Positions 1 through 7,369 of a stretch of DNA of 26,099 nt are shown in pieces. The first letter of the stretch is position 1, and each line of letters opens with the position of its first letter. The stretch is from an uncultured Prevotella sp. (lineage in GTDB: Bacteria > Bacteroidota > Bacteroidia > Bacteroidales > Bacteroidaceae). The position numbers and the translations under genes were made by a program. Location of the stretch: NCBI GenBank assembly GCA_900770845.1, contig CAAGLS010000117.1, forward strand, positions 1 through 26,099, given 5' to 3'. The notes beneath the pieces are model-generated. The model saw only the letters and a list, made by a program, of their open reading frames with translations. It had not been told where the DNA came from and searched no databases.

Positions 1-103
1 CCGATGAGACTTGACGTTTTGAGACCGATAGATGCAGAAGACGACCGAAAACAACAAATAACTGTATCGGCTTGGTTTCTAAGCCTAATTTTTAGAACCG
101 GCC
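1..103 (+). mobile_element. Right part of a MITE-like dispersed repeat (left end outside the window)
   Basis: Bases 1-50 match 19697-19746 with one mismatch (T at 29 against C). The segment ends at 84-103 with an inverted end, CCTAATTTTTAGAACCGGCC. Its reverse complement differs at 2 of 20 positions from the left end of the copy at 19603-19801. Bases 104-107 are TTAA, which also precedes the left end of the other copy, so TTAA is either a target duplication or part of the terminal repeat. Bases 51-83 between the conserved core and the end are much less similar. No transposase is encoded, so a non-autonomous element is my inference. Confidence 0.7.
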
Positions 104-118
104 TTAACGCAGATTGAT

Positions 119-153
119 ATGTCAACAGCCTTAAAAATATCTTGTTCGACCGC
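119..153 (+). repeat. 35-bp direct repeat, copy 1
   Basis: This matches 185-219 with 5 differences in 35 bases, at a period of 66 bp. Both copies begin ATGTCrACAGCCTT and end ATCTTGTTCGACCGC. It lies just right of the MITE-like element and upstream of the ABC-importer genes. No reading frame with protein-like features crosses it. Its function is unknown. Confidence 0.7.
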
Positions 154-184
154 TATCTAATTCGTGTCAGTGGCGATTCCATGT

Positions 185-219
185 ATGTCGACAGCCTTCA
201 ACCAATCTTGTTCGACCGC
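185..219 (+). repeat. 35-bp direct repeat, copy 2
   Basis: This is the second copy of the repeat at 119-153, with the same start and end motifs. Bases 220-390 that follow contain nothing I can identify. I looked for a cobalamin-riboswitch signature there and did not find one. Confidence 0.7.
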
Positions 220-393
220 GCAGCAATGGGCTGGGGCGAAAGTCATCCCCCTGCAAAGGAATGCACCGAAAGCCTACATGACAACAGACTTTCATTCGCG
301 CGGACAGGGAGTTTCCACTGCGAAAATCAGAATATTCACTTGTTTCATCGTTGAAACTGAATCGACAATGGGCCGCGATTGGATGTTTTTTAT

Positions 394-401
394 TACTTTT
401 G
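394..401 (+). promoter_or_regulatory. Bacteroidetes-type -7 box ahead of the importer lipoprotein gene
   Basis: TACTTTTG is an exact TAnnTTTG box. I see no good -33 element at 19-21 bp upstream. The ATG at 409 is only 7 bp downstream, so a transcript from this box would be leaderless or nearly so. It may therefore be a chance match. Confidence 0.4.
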
Positions 402-408
402 CAGCCAA

Positions 409-1524
409 ATGAAGAAACTACTCATCATCATCGGCATGGCTCTCTTGGCTGCGGCCACCACGAGCTGCGGCAATCAATCCCAGACAAAGCGCGAGACTGG
501 CGACACATTGAGGATGAGCCATGCCCGCAACATCATCATGGTGAGGCACAAGGACTATACGGAAGTGACCCTTGCCAATCCATGGAAACGGGGGCAAAAG
601 CTCATCAGCTACGCCCTTGTGGACAGCAGTCATGGCCACGCCTCAGTGCCTGAGGGGATGGTTAGGGTGGGCATCCCCATCAAGCGTTGCCTGCTTTTCA
701 CAGCAGCCCACACCGAGCTGGCGCGGGAGTTGGGAGCCACCAACAGCATCAAGGGTGTGGCCGACGCTCAGTATATGCACCAGCCATGGCTCAAGTCTGC
801 TATAAGCAAGAACAAGATAGTCGACTGCGGCAACAGCATGAAGCCCAACATGGAAAGCATCGTGGCCCTCGCGCCGGACGCCATTTTCGTGTCGCCCTAC
901 GAGAACGGGAGCTATGGCAAACTGGAACATGCCGGCATTCCGCTCATCCTCTTGGCCGACTATATGGAGACCTCAGCATTGGGACGCGCAGAATGGATGA
1001 AGTTCTACGGACTCCTTTGGGGAAGGGAAAGGGAGGCCGACCGACTGTTTGACGATGTCTGCCGCAGCTACGACCGAATTAGCCACATAGCCCGAGAGAC
1101 CAAAGGGAGGCCGCAGGTGATAGCCGAACGCAAGACAGGCAGCGTATGGTATATGCCCGGTGGCAAGTCGACCGTGGCACAGCTCTATAGGGACGCCAAC
1201 GCCGACTATGCCTTCAAGGATGATGGCCACAGCGGGAGTCTTCCACTCAGTTTCGAGACCGTTCTTGAGAAGGCCGGCCAAGCCGACATCTGGTTGTTGA
1301 GCTTCAACAACAGCATCACGCGTGAGGGCCTTTTGGACGAATTTGGCGGCTACGGTCAGCTGAAGGCCATGAGAGAGGGCAAGGTCTACGGCTGTCCGGT
1401 GGATAGAAGCCGATTCTTCGACGAGGTGCCATTCCGCCCCGACCTGCTCTTGCGCGACATGGTCGCCGCTTTCCATCCGGAACTCCATTTGGGGCCATTG
1501 CGCTACTATCAACTCATACACTGA
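409..1524 (+). CDS. ABC-importer substrate-binding lipoprotein (BtuF/FepB-like, iron-chelate or cobalamin family)
   Basis: Predicted outer-surface or periplasm-facing lipoprotein that captures a metal chelate or corrinoid for the permease encoded next. I start it at ATG 409, because this gives a clean lipoprotein signal: MKKLL, a hydrophobic stretch, then the lipobox TTSC. An upstream TTG at 379 would only add ten residues ahead of the signal. The mature protein has the two-lobed layout of the periplasmic-binding family. An N-terminal lobe includes ELARELGATNSIKGVAD and APDAIFVSPYENG, a long helix follows, and the C-terminal lobe includes KAGQADIWLL. The length of 371 aa is normal for Bacteroidetes members. 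The stop codon overlaps the permease start (TGATG), which implies translational coupling. The ligand cannot be told from sequence, and no cobalamin riboswitch was seen upstream. Confidence 0.85.
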   Translation: MKKLLIIIGMALLAAATTSCGNQSQTKRETGDTLRMSHARNIIMVRHKDYTEVTLANPWKRGQKLISYALVDSSHGHASVPEGMVRVGIPIKRCLLFTAAHTELARELGATNSIKGVADAQYMHQPWLKSAISKNKIVDCGNSMKPNMESIVALAPDAIFVSPYENGSYGKLEHAGIPLILLADYMETSALGRAEWMKFYGLLWGREREADRLFDDVCRSYDRISHIARETKGRPQVIAERKTGSVWYMPGGKSTVAQLYRDANADYAFKDDGHSGSLPLSFETVLEKAGQADIWLLSFNNSITREGLLDEFGGYGQLKAMREGKVYGCPVDRSRFFDEVPFRPDLLLRDMVAAFHPELHLGPLRYYQLIH

Positions 1525-2537
1525 TGCTCCGACGACATCCATACTTGTTCCTCACTCTGGCCATCACTGCCCTTTCCCTGCTCTGCCTTGGCACGGGAGC
1601 CGCCCACATCCCTCCCGCAGAGGTGACGCGAATCCTCATGGGAGGCCATGGAGCTACGGATGTCCAACGCTTCATCGTGCTGGAATCGAGGCTTCCCCAA
1701 ACCATAACGGCCCTGCTTTCGGGCGCGTCACTGGCGGCTTGCGGACTGATGTTGCAGACAGCATTCCGCAATCCGTTGGCCGGGCCCTCGATATTCGGCA
1801 TATCAAGCGGTGCGAGCCTCGGAGTGGCTCTCGTGATGCTGTTAGGAGGTGGCACCCTCACAGCAGGAGCCGCGACGCTGACGGGCACTGCAGCCGTTGT
1901 CTGCGGAGCTGCCTTAGGCTCCTTGGCGGTCACCGCGACTTTGGTGGCCATGGCGCAATGGGTCAATTCGGCCACAATGCTCCTCATCGCCGGCATGATG
2001 ATGGGCTACGTGAGCAGCTCCCTCGTCACTCTGCTCAACTTCGCCGCCACCGATGAGGGCGTGAAAAACTACGTGGTTTGGGGCATGGGCGACTTCAGCA
2101 GCGTCACCCTCGACATGCTGCCCCTCTACAGTCTGCTGTGTCTGACGCTCATGGCCTCCGCCCTACTCTACGTCAAGCCCCTCAACTCCCTGCTCTTGGG
2201 GCGGCAGTATGCAGAGAGCATAGGCATCAACACGCTCCGTGCCCGCAACGGCCTGCTCGTCATCACAAGCCTGCTCGCAGCCACCGTGACTGCCTTCTGC
2301 GGTCCTGTGGCCTTCATCGGACTTGCCGTCCCCCACTTGGCGAGACTTCTTCTCCGCTCCGACAACCAGAGGCGGCTGCTGCCCACCAGCATGCTCACGG
2401 GTGCGGCTACAGCCCTGTTGTGCAACTGGATATGCAGCCTGCCACTCCCAGGAGGCTCCGTGCCTCTCAACGCCGTGACACCCCTCATCGGAGCTCCCGT
2501 AATCCTGTTCGTAATCATTCATCACAGACAATACTAA
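1524..2537 (+). CDS. FecCD/BtuC-family ABC transporter permease
   Basis: Inner-membrane channel subunit of a metallophore or vitamin B12 importer. The 337-aa protein is hydrophobic throughout, and about ten membrane segments can be read. It carries family hallmarks: SRLPQTITALLSGASLAACG near the start, QTAFRNPLAGPSIFGISSGA, and near the C-terminus GPVAFIGLAVPHLARLL, the cytoplasmic loop that contacts the ATPase. The end PLNAVTPLIGAPVILFVI is also typical. It overlaps the preceding lipoprotein gene by one base. The next gene, 3 bp downstream, is tcdA and not the expected ATP-binding subunit, and no ATPase gene for this importer lies within the window. It must borrow one encoded elsewhere, or the operon has lost it. 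Confidence 0.92.
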   Translation: MLRRHPYLFLTLAITALSLLCLGTGAAHIPPAEVTRILMGGHGATDVQRFIVLESRLPQTITALLSGASLAACGLMLQTAFRNPLAGPSIFGISSGASLGVALVMLLGGGTLTAGAATLTGTAAVVCGAALGSLAVTATLVAMAQWVNSATMLLIAGMMMGYVSSSLVTLLNFAATDEGVKNYVVWGMGDFSSVTLDMLPLYSLLCLTLMASALLYVKPLNSLLLGRQYAESIGINTLRARNGLLVITSLLAATVTAFCGPVAFIGLAVPHLARLLLRSDNQRRLLPTSMLTGAATALLCNWICSLPLPGGSVPLNAVTPLIGAPVILFVIIHHRQY

Positions 2538-2540
2538 CCA

Positions 2541-3347
2541 ATGGAAAAAGAGTTTCAACGCACGGCCATGCTGCTGGGCAACCCGGCCCTCAACACATTA
2601 TTGGCCAGCAAAGTTTGCGTGGTGGGCATCGGAGGAGTCGGCGGCTACGTGGTCGAGGCCCTGGCAAGAAGCGGTGTGGGCGAGCTGCACCTTGTGGACA
2701 GCGACAGAGTGGATGCCACCAACCTCAACCGCCAACTCGTGGCCCTTCACTCCACTATAGGACAGTACAAGGTCGACGTTGCCCAACAGCGCATACTCGA
2801 CATCCACCCCAAATGCATCGTAAAGACTTACAAGATGTTTTATCTGCCAGAGACTGCCTCTGCCGTAGACTTGAGCGGGATGGACTATGTTGTGGACTGT
2901 GTGGACACAGTGAAGGCCAAAATCCACCTCATCCAACAGTGCCGGCTCCTTGGCGTGCCGCTGATTTGCAGCATGGGGGCGGCCAACAAAATGGACCCGA
3001 CGGCTTTCCGGGTGGACGACATCGAGAAGACCACCATGGATCCTTTGGCCAAGGTGATACGCAAGAAGCTTCGCCAGCTTGGCATCAGGGGACAAAAAGT
3101 GGTGTGGAGCGCCGAGCCTCCCCTTGCCCCACTCAGCACCAGGGACGATGGCCAGCGTTTGCCGGCCAGCAACGCCTTTGTTCCACCTGCTGCGGGATTG
3201 GTGATAGCCTCGGAAGTGGTGAAGGACTTGCTGCGGAAAAGCCACACTTACCGCATTTCCCCAGAGGAGGAGGCCAACAACCCCTACGCGGGGGAGGCAG
3301 CCGCCAAGGCTGGGAAATGGATGCGAGGCGGGGCTGAAAACGCATGA
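2541..3347 (+). CDS. tcdA: tRNA threonylcarbamoyladenosine dehydratase (TcdA/CsdL, E1-like)
   Basis: Members of this family use ATP to cyclise t6A37 of ANN-decoding tRNAs into ct6A. The 268-aa protein has the E1/ThiF-like Rossmann fold. The nucleotide loop VVGIGGVGGYVVEALARSGVG is at about residues 27-47. It is followed by LVDSDRVDATNLNRQ, with the adenylation aspartate and the arginine of the NxNRQ motif. Other family features are YVVDCVDTVKAK and CSMGAANKMDPTAFRVDDI. It starts 3 bp after the permease stop, so it is probably co-transcribed with the importer, although no functional link is known. MoeB/HesA-type E1 proteins are the alternative, but there are no ThiS or MoaD partners here and the KMDPT segment is TcdA-like. 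Confidence 0.88.
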   Translation: MEKEFQRTAMLLGNPALNTLLASKVCVVGIGGVGGYVVEALARSGVGELHLVDSDRVDATNLNRQLVALHSTIGQYKVDVAQQRILDIHPKCIVKTYKMFYLPETASAVDLSGMDYVVDCVDTVKAKIHLIQQCRLLGVPLICSMGAANKMDPTAFRVDDIEKTTMDPLAKVIRKKLRQLGIRGQKVVWSAEPPLAPLSTRDDGQRLPASNAFVPPAAGLVIASEVVKDLLRKSHTYRISPEEEANNPYAGEAAAKAGKWMRGGAENA

Positions 3348-3383
3348 TTTGAGGGACAAACGACAATTTCTCCCAAATTAGAT

Positions 3384-3413
3384 TGTTATTTTCATTAAAT
3401 TTTCCTATTTTTG
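3384..3413 (+). promoter_or_regulatory. Bacteroidetes sigma-type promoter for the ThiE-like gene
   Basis: A -33 TTG lies at 3384-3386 and a -7 box TATTTTTG (TAnnTTTG) at 3406-3413, with a 19-bp spacer. The predicted start of transcription is near 3420, about 20 nt before ATG 3441. It separates this gene from the tcdA operon and may also serve prs. Confidence 0.7.
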
Positions 3414-3440
3414 CAACAGAATTCAAATGACGATGATAGC

Positions 3441-4040
3441 ATGAAACTGGCGATAATGACTACATCCACCTTTTTTGTGGAAGAAGACAAGATTCTCACG
3501 TCATTTTTCAATGAGGGTTTGACCAATCTCCATTTGTTCAAACCTGGGCAGTCGCCACTCTATTCCGAACGGCTGCTCACCCTTCTTCCCGAAGAGCATC
3601 ACAAGCGCATCACCGTTCACCAGCACTATTATCTGAAGAAGGAATTCAATCTGGCGGGCATCCATATCGACTGTCCAGAAGAGACCCCACCCTCCGGCTA
3701 CAAGGGTAAACTGGGACGAACCTGCGGCAGCCTGCCACAGCTGAGAGACATGCGTCGCCAAGCCGACTACGTGTTTCTCGACCATGTGCTGGAATCACGC
3801 CACTGCACGCCCGGCTACACACTGCAGCAGCTCCACGAGGCTGCCGACCACAATCTCATAGACCGCCATGTCTGGGCCTTGGGCGGGGTGACGATGAACA
3901 ACATTCCATTGCTGCGCGAGTTGGGATTCGGCGGTGTGGTGGTTTGTAGCGACATCTGGGACCGATTCGACATTCAAAGCCAAAACGAATACAAGTCACT
4001 CATCGAATATTTCGTCAGGCTGAGAAAAGTTGTAGAGTGA
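3441..4040 (+). CDS. ThiE/TenI-like TIM-barrel protein (annotated as thiamine phosphate synthase in relatives)
   Basis: 199 aa from ATG 3441. An upstream in-frame extension to 3411 overlaps the -7 box and is therefore untranslated. The second half resembles the ThiE/TenI fold: WALGGVTMNNIPLLRELGFGGVVVCSDIW is the phosphate-binding end of the barrel, and an early strand reads FFNEGLTNLHLFKPG. The segment that forms the GPVFPT loop in true ThiE enzymes reads YVFLDHVLES here, so pyrophosphate-driven thiamine phosphate synthesis is doubtful and a TenI-like or unknown role is possible. No other thiamine gene is nearby. Transketolase, a thiamine-diphosphate enzyme, lies two genes downstream. The gap to prs is 38 bp, so read-through is likely. 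Confidence 0.7.
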   Translation: MKLAIMTTSTFFVEEDKILTSFFNEGLTNLHLFKPGQSPLYSERLLTLLPEEHHKRITVHQHYYLKKEFNLAGIHIDCPEETPPSGYKGKLGRTCGSLPQLRDMRRQADYVFLDHVLESRHCTPGYTLQQLHEAADHNLIDRHVWALGGVTMNNIPLLRELGFGGVVVCSDIWDRFDIQSQNEYKSLIEYFVRLRKVVE

Positions 4041-4078
4041 ACTTTGACGACTTCTATTATTATAAACAACGCTAAAAA

Positions 4079-5017
4079 ATGAGTGAACAAAACTCTTTTC
4101 TGGTTTTCTCGGGAACTAACACGAGATACCTTGCAGAAAAAATCTGCGCCAGTTTAGGCTGCCCGCTTGGCAACCTTGTTGTGACTCGGTTCTCCGACGG
4201 GGAGTTCGCGGTCAGCTACGAGGAGTCCATCCGCGGACGTGATGTATTCTTGGTCCAGAGCACATTCCCCAATTCGGACAATCTGATGGAACTCCTGCTC
4301 ATGATAGACGCTGCCAAGCGCGCCTCCGCGCGCCACATCAACGCTGTCATCCCTTATTTCGGCTGGGCTCGCCAAGACCGCAAGGACAAGCCCCGCGTGA
4401 GCATCGGCGCCAAGCTCGTGGCCGACCTGCTGAGTGTGGCCGGCATTGACCGCCTCATCACAATGGACCTCCACGCCGACCAAATCCAAGGTTTCTTCGA
4501 CGTGCCCGTTGACCACCTCTATGCCTCGGGAGTGCTGCTGCCCTACGTGCAGAGCCTGCATCTGAAGGATCTGGTCATCGCCTCTCCCGATGTGGGTGGC
4601 TCCAAGCGCGCCAACACCTACGCCAAATACCTGGGCTGCCCACTGGTGCTGTGCAACAAGACCCGCGCCCGAGCCAATGTGGTGGAGTCCATGCAGATCA
4701 TCGGCGATGTGAAAGGCAAGAACGTGGTAATCGTCGACGACATGGTGGACACGGCCGGAACAATCACCAAGGCTGCCAACATCATGAAGGAGGCAGGAGC
4801 ACTCAGCGTGCGCGCTCTGGCCAGCCACTGCGTGATGAGCGGACCGGCATCGGAACGCGTCGAGAACTCATGCCTGGAGGAAATCGTGTTCACCGACTCC
4901 ATCCCCTACACCCAGAGGTGCTCAAAGGTGAAGCAGCTCAGCGTGGCCGACATGTTTGCCGAGACCATTCGCCGTGTCATCAACAACCAGAGCATTTCCA
5001 GCCAGTATCTTGTCTAA
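4079..5017 (+). CDS. prs: Ribose-phosphate pyrophosphokinase (PRPP synthetase)
   Basis: Makes PRPP from ribose 5-phosphate and ATP for nucleotide, NAD, His and Trp synthesis in the cytoplasm. The 312-aa length is normal for class I enzymes. Visible motifs are TRFSDGEFAV near residue 36, the flexible catalytic and ATP loop PYFGWARQDRKDKPR at about 97-111, DLHADQIQGFF, SPDVGGSKRAN, and the PRPP loop VVIVDDMVDTAGT at about 216-228. The start ATG 4079 follows an A-rich leader, as is common in Bacteroidetes, which often lack a clear Shine-Dalgarno. A strong terminator follows at 5040. The neighbours tkt and rpiB supply or drain its substrate. Confidence 0.97.
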   Translation: MSEQNSFLVFSGTNTRYLAEKICASLGCPLGNLVVTRFSDGEFAVSYEESIRGRDVFLVQSTFPNSDNLMELLLMIDAAKRASARHINAVIPYFGWARQDRKDKPRVSIGAKLVADLLSVAGIDRLITMDLHADQIQGFFDVPVDHLYASGVLLPYVQSLHLKDLVIASPDVGGSKRANTYAKYLGCPLVLCNKTRARANVVESMQIIGDVKGKNVVIVDDMVDTAGTITKAANIMKEAGALSVRALASHCVMSGPASERVENSCLEEIVFTDSIPYTQRCSKVKQLSVADMFAETIRRVINNQSISSQYLV

Positions 5018-5039
5018 CAAACAGAAAAAAGAGACAGAA

Positions 5040-5084
5040 GCTCCATCCCCAAGGGAAACGTCCAAAGGGATGGGGCTTTTTCTT
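5040..5084 (+). terminator. Rho-independent terminator after prs
   Basis: The left arm GCTCCATCCC (5040-5049) pairs with GGGATGGGGC (5067-5076) through ten pairs, one of them G-U. TTTTTCTT follows. It separates prs from the transketolase unit. Confidence 0.88.
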
Positions 5085-5116
5085 CGCCAAAACATCTGGT
5101 CCTGCCCGCCAACAAG

Positions 5117-5137
5117 TGTTCCTCCGAGGGAGGAACA
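5117..5137. other. Perfect 9-bp hairpin in the prs-tkt intergenic region
   Basis: TGTTCCTCC (5117-5125) and GGAGGAACA (5129-5137) are separated by a 3-base loop. There is no T run on either side, so this is not a typical terminator. It sits in the roughly 320-bp gap between prs and tkt, about 100 bp upstream of the putative tkt promoter, and could be a protein-binding site. The rest of that gap shows only the terminator and promoter listed. Confidence 0.5.
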
Positions 5138-5234
5138 GACAGTTTGCTACGCCTCTACAACCATTTTTGGAGAGATATTTCAACCTAAAATAAAAAAACA
5201 CGAAATAAAATATGGCTTTCATCCAAATTTTATG

Positions 5235-5242
5235 TAACTTTA
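5235..5242 (+). promoter_or_regulatory. Candidate -7 box for tkt-rpiB
   Basis: TAACTTTA differs from TAnnTTTG only in the last base. No convincing -33 element is seen. Transcription from here would give a leader of roughly 90 nt before ATG 5341. Confidence 0.4.
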
Positions 5243-5340
5243 CGCCAACTAAGTTGAGAACCCAGTAACAAGCACCTGATGGAGAAAGGGTGAAAGCCAC
5301 CCATCCAATGACGCTGACAACTATAAACAACATATTATCA

Positions 5341-7356
5341 ATGAACGACAACAAAATAATGAACCGTGCGGCAAACAACATCCGTGTGCTCGCCGCATCT
5401 ATGGTTGAAAAAGCCAAGTCGGGGCATCCCGGCGGCGCAATGGGCGGAGCAGATTTCATCAATGTGCTCTTCTCTGAATTCTTGGTCTACGACCCGGACG
5501 ACGCAAGATGGACAGGGCGCGACCGATTCTTCCTCGACCCCGGCCACATGAGTCCCATGCTCTACGCCGCCCTGACTCTTCGCGGCATGTTCACCATGGA
5601 CGACATCAAGCAGTTCCGTCAGTGGGGATCGCCCTGCCCCGGCCACCCCGAGCTCGACGTGGAGCATGGAGTGGAGAACTCTTCAGGTCCTCTCGGCCAA
5701 GGACACGCCATCGCAGCAGGAGCTGCCGTAGCAGAGAAGTTCTTGGAGGCTAGGCTGGGTGCCACCATGATGCAGCACACCATCTACTGCTACATATCCG
5801 ACGGAGCCGTAGAGGAGGAGATATCACAGGGCGTAGGTCGTATTGCAGGTACGCTGGGACTGAACAACCTCATCATGTTCTACGATTCCAATGCCGTCCA
5901 GCTCTCCACGAATACGGATGAAGTCATGGCCGAGGATACGGCTGCGAAATACAAGGCTTGGAACTGGAATGTGATAGAAATAAACGGCAACGACGTTGAC
6001 CAGATACGAGGCGCACTGAAAGAAGCCAAGATGGAGAAGAACCGCCCGACACTCATCATCGGCCACACCATCATGGCCAAGGGAGCGCTGAAAGACGATG
6101 GTTCAAGCTACGAGGGAAGTGTGAAGACCCACGGCGCGCCTCTGGGCGGCGAGGCTTACCGCAACACCATCAAGAACCTTGGCGGCAACCCCGACGACCC
6201 GTTCGTAATTTGGGACGACGTGAGACAACTCTATGACAACCGCCGCAAGGAACTCAAAAACATAGTGGCTGAGCGTCGCGCAGCCGAACAGGAATGGCGC
6301 AAGGCGCATCCTGAATTGAGCGCACAGATGGACAATTGGTTCGCGGGCAAGGCCCCGATGGTTGACTTCAGCCAGCTTGTCCAAAAACGCGACGTTGCCA
6401 CACGTGCCGCATCAGCTGCCTGTCTGGGCGAACTGGCCAAACAGGTTCCCAACATGATTTGTGGTTCCGCCGACTTGAGCAACTCCGACAAGACTGATGG
6501 ATTCCTCAAGCAGACGAGCAACCTGACAAGAGGCGACTTCAGCGGCGCGTTCTTCCAGGCTGGTGTGGCAGAACTGACGATGGCCGACATGTGTATCGGA
6601 ATGGCTCTCCACGGATGCATAGCAGCCTGCGGCACATTCTTCGTGTTCTCCGACTATATGAAGCCTGCCGTGCGCTTGGCTGCCTTGATGGGAGTGCCTG
6701 TGAAATTCATCTGGACTCACGACGCTTTCCGCGTTGGCGAAGACGGCCCCACCCACGAGCCTGTGGAGCAGGAAGCCCAAATCCGCCTGATGGAGAAACT
6801 GCGCAACCACAAGGGACAAGACAGCGTGCGCGTCTTCCGTCCGGCTGATGCCGAGGAGACCACTGTCTGCTGGAAGATGGCCATGGAGAACATGGACACG
6901 CCCACGGCTCTCATCTTCTCCCGCCAAGCCGTCAAATCGCTTCCCGAAGGCAACGACTACGAACTGGCGCGCAAGGGTGCCTACATCGTAAAGAGCTCGG
7001 ATGAGAATCCCGACGTGATTCTCGTGGCTTCAGGCTCTGAGGTCGCCACACTCATTGCCGGCGCAGAGCTTCTGCGCAAGGATGGCCTGCGCGTCCGCAT
7101 TGTGAGCGCTCCCTCCGAGGGACTCTTCCGCCGTCAGAGCAAGGAGTATCAGGAAAGCGTATTGCCTAAGGACGCAAAGATTTTCGGTCTCACGGCCGGT
7201 CTGCCCGTCACCCTTCAGGGACTCGTCGGAATCAAAGGCCGCGTCTATGGCATGGAAAGCTTCGGATTCTCCGCTCCCTATAAAGTTCTCGACGAAAAGC
7301 TCGGGTTTACCGGTGAGAATGTTTATAAACAAGTAAAGGACTTCTTGTCTGAATAA
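5341..7356 (+). CDS. tkt: Transketolase
   Basis: Thiamine-diphosphate enzyme moving two-carbon units between pentose and other sugar phosphates in the non-oxidative pentose phosphate pathway. I start it at ATG 5341 (671 aa), because MNDNKIMNRAANNIRVLAASMVEKAKSG resembles family N-termini. In-frame GTG 5290 and ATG 5308 are alternatives, and GTG 5290 does have a GGAG five bases upstream. Motifs include KSGHPGGAMGGADF, FFLDPGHMSPMLY, SSGPLGQGHAIAAG, and the cofactor motif reading ISDGAVEEEISQ...FYDSN, where the usual GDG is SDG. The pyrimidine domain has FQAGVAELTMADMCIGMAL, and THDAFRVGEDGPTHEPVEQ follows it. rpiB starts 13 bp after the stop, so the two form an operon. Confidence 0.97.
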   Translation: MNDNKIMNRAANNIRVLAASMVEKAKSGHPGGAMGGADFINVLFSEFLVYDPDDARWTGRDRFFLDPGHMSPMLYAALTLRGMFTMDDIKQFRQWGSPCPGHPELDVEHGVENSSGPLGQGHAIAAGAAVAEKFLEARLGATMMQHTIYCYISDGAVEEEISQGVGRIAGTLGLNNLIMFYDSNAVQLSTNTDEVMAEDTAAKYKAWNWNVIEINGNDVDQIRGALKEAKMEKNRPTLIIGHTIMAKGALKDDGSSYEGSVKTHGAPLGGEAYRNTIKNLGGNPDDPFVIWDDVRQLYDNRRKELKNIVAERRAAEQEWRKAHPELSAQMDNWFAGKAPMVDFSQLVQKRDVATRAASAACLGELAKQVPNMICGSADLSNSDKTDGFLKQTSNLTRGDFSGAFFQAGVAELTMADMCIGMALHGCIAACGTFFVFSDYMKPAVRLAALMGVPVKFIWTHDAFRVGEDGPTHEPVEQEAQIRLMEKLRNHKGQDSVRVFRPADAEETTVCWKMAMENMDTPTALIFSRQAVKSLPEGNDYELARKGAYIVKSSDENPDVILVASGSEVATLIAGAELLRKDGLRVRIVSAPSEGLFRRQSKEYQESVLPKDAKIFGLTAGLPVTLQGLVGIKGRVYGMESFGFSAPYKVLDEKLGFTGENVYKQVKDFLSE

Positions 7357-7369
7357 AAATATTACGACT

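Noticed and set aside
220..393. Cobalamin riboswitch ahead of the importer genes
   Set aside because: I found no B12-box-like GCCACTG context with the surrounding conserved parts, only a weak TCCACTGCG string.
142..412. Short overlapping frames upstream of the importer lipoprotein gene
   Set aside because: They cross the direct repeat, overlap one another, and have no start-site context or recognisable motif.
2078..3337. 419-aa plus-strand frame overlapping the permease and tcdA
   Set aside because: It is out of frame with two clearly recognised genes, rich in Arg, His, Pro and Gly, and shows no family motif.
5245..5300. TPP riboswitch upstream of transketolase
   Set aside because: ACCTGAT and TTGAGA are present, but the P1 helix, the GG(A/G)TAAT segment and GCGxAGGGA are missing. 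It is kept only as a leader to test.
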